This document shows positions 63,710 to 64,000 of a stretch of DNA of 64,000 bases, one piece after another. The notes beneath the pieces were generated by a model that was given only the letters and a program-made list of their open reading frames with translations, had not been told where the DNA came from and made no database searches. The translations under genes and the position numbers were made by a program. The stretch is taken from contig OY282378.1 of NCBI GenBank assembly GCA_958295835.1, forward strand, positions 5,357,694 to 5,421,693. The letters run 5' to 3'. The stretch is from an uncultured Gammaproteobacteria bacterium. Its GTDB lineage: Bacteria > Pseudomonadota > Gammaproteobacteria > HK1. How positions within the stretch are numbered: position 1 is the stretch's first letter; the number at the start of each line of letters is the position of its first letter.

Positions 63710-64000
63710 GGGCGCACGGTAGCGGCGGGCGGGATGTGGTGCAACAGAGCGAATTCATTTTATGGCACTACATCAGCCTCTCCGACGACACATCAACAAG
63801 TTACGCGCAAAAAACGGCCAAATCGGGGCGAATTCCCATCCAATCGCAGCTCGCAGTGGTAAAGATGGGCTAACGTCCCGAACTCGATTGTATGACCGGG
63901 ATTTCGCGGCCATCCCGGCCGCCTGAGCATTCGATCGTTGTGGTTCATGGAACGTTTTCGGACTTGGCGGAAATTGCTGCGCGGAGTACGTGATCGGCCA

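Larger units (their letters stand above)
61779..63869 (-). mobile_element. IS1634-like insertion sequence, copy 2 (2091 bp)
   Basis: Same inverted repeats (CCCATCTTTACCAC) as the element at 7732-9796, with target duplication CTAA (61775-61778 and 63870-63873). It is in the same orientation as copy 1, about 52 kb away. Confidence 0.92.

Overview
The window is GC-rich DNA from a pseudomonadote, most likely a gammaproteobacterium. The support is a TRAP transporter of the DctPQM type, a MaeB-type malic enzyme, a YdcH/DUF465 protein, a VWA plus membrane-DnaJ pair and an AlaX protein. The many insertion sequences, toxin-antitoxin pairs, defence genes and decayed duplicates suggest an accessory-rich, possibly host-associated genome. 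That lifestyle is inference.

Layout. 0-3 kb: the start of an AAA ATPase running off the left edge, a DUF35 OB-fold protein, and a BrnT toxin followed by a BrnA-like domain fused to an Mrr endonuclease. 2.8-7.2 kb: an acyl-CoA synthetase, its decayed copy, and two PIN-domain toxin-antitoxin pairs. 7.3-17.5 kb: a tightly overlapping five-gene operon on the minus strand. It encodes a DUF559-like nuclease, a membrane coiled-coil protein, a membrane coiled-coil McrB-like AAA+ protein, a possible DUF2357/McrC-like protein and an Hsp70/actin-fold ATPase. The last gene is split by an IS1634-like element and the McrB gene has a one-base frameshift. Both can be restored in silico. This is the best candidate for a novel defence system.

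17.6-29.1 kb: an intact maeB, a TRAP operon, a chimeric cofE/DUF1156 relic, an enolase-superfamily enzyme, and a second, broken maeB with a toxin-antitoxin relic. Three loci in the window carry the same maeB-PIN module in complementary states of decay. 29.1-39.5 kb is a defence island: a group II intron relic, a 1275-residue SIR2 protein, MazF with a CoiA-like partner, and an MmeI-like type IIG enzyme (frameshifted, with a pentapeptide repeat) coupled to a beta-class methyltransferase. 39.9-47.6 kb is mostly housekeeping: VWA/DnaJ, AlaX, YdcH, a deacetylase-like gene with birA, a glycosyltransferase and a histidine phosphatase. It also holds a 2TM SLATT-like protein coupled to a 35-residue polyproline protein.

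47.8-61.3 kb: a roughly 3700-residue Calx-beta autotransporter. Its upstream partner gene is cut by an IS4-type element with an 11-bp target duplication. Next come an IS4 relic and a 370-bp MITE-like element. 61.8-63.9 kb: a second copy of the IS1634-like element, in the same orientation as the first and 52 kb away.
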